Shown here: piece after piece, positions 62,392 through 64,000 of the stretch | Position numbering within the stretch: the first letter of the stretch is position 1 | How the letters are laid out: each line of letters begins with the position of its first letter | Source of the DNA: Alloscardovia macacae | Lineage (GTDB): Bacteria; Actinomycetota; Actinomycetes; Actinomycetales; Bifidobacteriaceae | Direction of reading: 5' to 3' | Assembly (NCBI RefSeq): GCF_002259705.1 | Contig: NZ_MWWT01000001.1 | Coordinates: forward strand, 372,001-436,000 | Length of the DNA stretch: 64,000 nucleotides | Notes under the pieces: model-generated | The model's database searches: none | Seen by the model: the letters and a program-made list of their open reading frames with translations, nothing else | What the model was told of the DNA's origin: nothing | Made by a program: the position numbers and the translations under genes

Positions 62392-63939
62392 GTGAATCCG
62401 TTCCTTCCTGAGGGCGAATATATTCCAGACGCGGAGCCGTACATTTTCGGCGACCGCGTCTACATCTATGGCTCGCATGACCAGTTCGGCGCTCCCATCT
62501 TCTGCACGGGAGACTACATGGCGTGGTCAGCGCCCGTGGAGAGCTTCGAAAAGCCGGGTGCATGGCGCTGTGATGGCGTGCTGTATAGAAAGACGCAGGA
62601 TCCGCTGAATACGCTGGGTCTGCGGCTTCTTTTCGCTCCGGACGTCTGCCAGGGGCCAGATGGGCGTTTTTACCTCTACTATGCGTTCGATTTTATGGGC
62701 ATTATGGGCGTGGCCGTGGCGGACGAGCCTGCTGGTCCGTTTGAATTTTACGGCCACGTACGACACGCCGACGGCACGCTGTGGGGACGCCGTGCTGGGG
62801 ACTCGTTTCCGTTCGACCCGGCTGTCCTCGTAGATGGCGGCCGCGTGTACCTCTATTCCGGCTTTTATACGCCCGTTTCGCGCGTTCTGACAGGCTTTCA
62901 TCAGCTCAATTTTCCCGGAGGCGTGGTCGTGGAACTCAGCGACGATATGCTCACGCTGAAAGGGGAGGAAGAATTGGCCTTTCCGAGGGAAGACGGCGAA
63001 TTCTTCGAAGCCAGCTCTATCCGGAAGATAGGCGCATACTATTACTTCGTCTACTCCTCGCAGCGTAACCATGAACTCAAATACGCGGTCAGCAGCAGGC
63101 CGAACGGCGGGTTCGAGTACGCGGGCACGCTCGTGAGTATAGGAAATGTGGGCCTGCACGGCATTACGGACGAGCGACACGCGGATAATTACCTGGGAAA
63201 TACGCACGGCGGACTGCTCCAGCGCGGCGAGGATTTTTACATCTTCTACCACCGCCAGACGAACCGCACGTCGTACGCGCGCCAGGCCTGCGCGGAAAAG
63301 CTCACGTACACGCGAGACGCGCGTGGCATGCTCCACTTCCAGCAGGCGGAAATAACGACACGCGGAGCAGATGACGCCCCGCTCACGCTCGGCGTGTCTG
63401 CAGAGACGTCTCTCAAGGCGTACACGGCGAGTACGCTGTGGGCGGGTGGGCACGAGACGCTGCGCTACGACGCGCCTATGACCCGTGCTGAGCGGGCGAA
63501 ACATCCGTACTTCACGCAGGAGCGCGGAGAAGACGGCGTGTCGGGTATCGCGGTTCGTCAGTACATAGCGAATATGACAGATGGCGCGACATGCGGATTT
63601 ACGTACGTCTCCACGGCGTGTCTCGAAGAGCTTAGCCGAGTGAGTGTGCGAGCGCGTGCTCGGCGTGGCGCGGTGGGAGAACTCGTCGTGTCTGTACAGG
63701 CGCGAGGGCAGGCGCGAGGGCAGCGACGGGAGAGCCAGCGTGCGGTTCTCGCCCGGATTCCAGTGAGTGGAAGAGGTACGCGTGGTTTTGTCATGAAGCC
63801 GCAGTGGGCGGTGTATGAGGCGGCTGCTTTTGCTCTGGAGCGTAAGGAAATCGGCGCGGATGAGGTAGCGCTATATGTGACGTACGAGGGGACGGGTGCT
63901 GTGGATTTGCTCGATATGTGCGGCACGTGTGGCGAATGA
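62392..63939 (+). CDS. GH43-family glycoside hydrolase
   Basis: 515 residues. Five-bladed propeller with the expected acidic triad: Asp13 (IPDAEPYIFGDRVYIYGSHD), Asp84 (FAPDVCQGPDG) and Glu206 (FFEASSIRKIG). A C-terminal beta-sandwich of about 170 residues follows. No signal peptide. Likely acts on xylosides or arabinans, complementing the GH51 enzyme 58 kb away. GTG start after GGCGAGAG, 18 bp after the phosphatase stop. Confidence 0.9.
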   Translation: MNPFLPEGEYIPDAEPYIFGDRVYIYGSHDQFGAPIFCTGDYMAWSAPVESFEKPGAWRCDGVLYRKTQDPLNTLGLRLLFAPDVCQGPDGRFYLYYAFDFMGIMGVAVADEPAGPFEFYGHVRHADGTLWGRRAGDSFPFDPAVLVDGGRVYLYSGFYTPVSRVLTGFHQLNFPGGVVVELSDDMLTLKGEEELAFPREDGEFFEASSIRKIGAYYYFVYSSQRNHELKYAVSSRPNGGFEYAGTLVSIGNVGLHGITDERHADNYLGNTHGGLLQRGEDFYIFYHRQTNRTSYARQACAEKLTYTRDARGMLHFQQAEITTRGADDAPLTLGVSAETSLKAYTASTLWAGGHETLRYDAPMTRAERAKHPYFTQERGEDGVSGIAVRQYIANMTDGATCGFTYVSTACLEELSRVSVRARARRGAVGELVVSVQARGQARGQRRESQRAVLARIPVSGRGTRGFVMKPQWAVYEAAAFALERKEIGADEVALYVTYEGTGAVDLLDMCGTCGE

Positions 63940-64000
63940 AAAAAAACGAGTAAAATAGTATGTACTCATAAGCCATCGTGGGCTGAACGAGAATACTCGG

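Overview
The window looks like a chromosomal segment of a member of the Bifidobacteriaceae (Actinobacteria), genus not resolved. Evidence: moderately GC-rich DNA, actinobacterial long-form Rho, a phoU/histidine-kinase/DUF2530/serC/CHAP/UspA/OsmC/thyA/folA neighbourhood, a GH51 arabinofuranosidase with its LacI regulator, the anaerobic ribonucleotide reductase nrdD-nrdG, a GlnR-like regulator and several sortase-anchored adhesins of the type used by host-associated bifidobacteria. I see no prophage, IS element, CRISPR array, rRNA or plasmid function; one tRNA (Arg, CCG) is present.

Layout. 1-8.9 kb: rho, chorismate mutase, a methyltransferase remnant, GH51 + LacI, YhbY, an APC permease, DUF4926 and a DUF1624 membrane acyltransferase. 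9.0-10.6 kb: azlC-azlD and an ArsC-like protein. 10.7-18.1 kb: two large LAKTG-anchored surface proteins facing each other, the first preceded by a G9 tract. 18.2-18.8 kb: two tandem copies of a structured RNA with no gene of their own. 18.8-25.8 kb: valS, a peptide-binding protein, nth, a GlnR-like regulator and a membrane protein. 25.9-35.7 kb: ppa, a third anchored surface protein, adh, nrdG/nrdD with NrdR and DnaA boxes, and an MHS-type MFS transporter. 35.7-41.3 kb: FKBP lipoprotein, an unknown membrane protein/lipoprotein pair, a thioredoxin-fold/TPR protein and a CYTH protein. 41.4-46.4 kb: tRNA-Arg, lysS, menA, gpmA and a YwnB/YwnA-like redox-enzyme/Rrf2 pair with a striking palindromic operator. 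46.6-50.4 kb: two paralogous anchored MucBP-type proteins. 50.8-64 kb: DEAD-box helicase, phoU, a SenX3-like kinase lacking its phospho-acceptor His, DUF2530, serC, CHAP protein, UspA, OsmC, thyA, folA, a low-MW phosphatase and a GH43 enzyme.

Beyond genes, three patterns run across the window. (1) A family of long, nearly perfect hairpins sits between genes. Four have a 26-nt loop and unrelated stems; three others share a TTTGTAGTC stem with about 72 nt between the arms. (2) A short word, AAATTGRC with purines on its 5' side, recurs in both orientations inside and outside genes. (3) Many genes lack a Shine-Dalgarno site but carry a TAnnnT hexamer exactly 7 nt before the start codon, as expected of leaderless transcripts; I used this to set several starts. 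All gene calls are by reading motifs; no database search was run.
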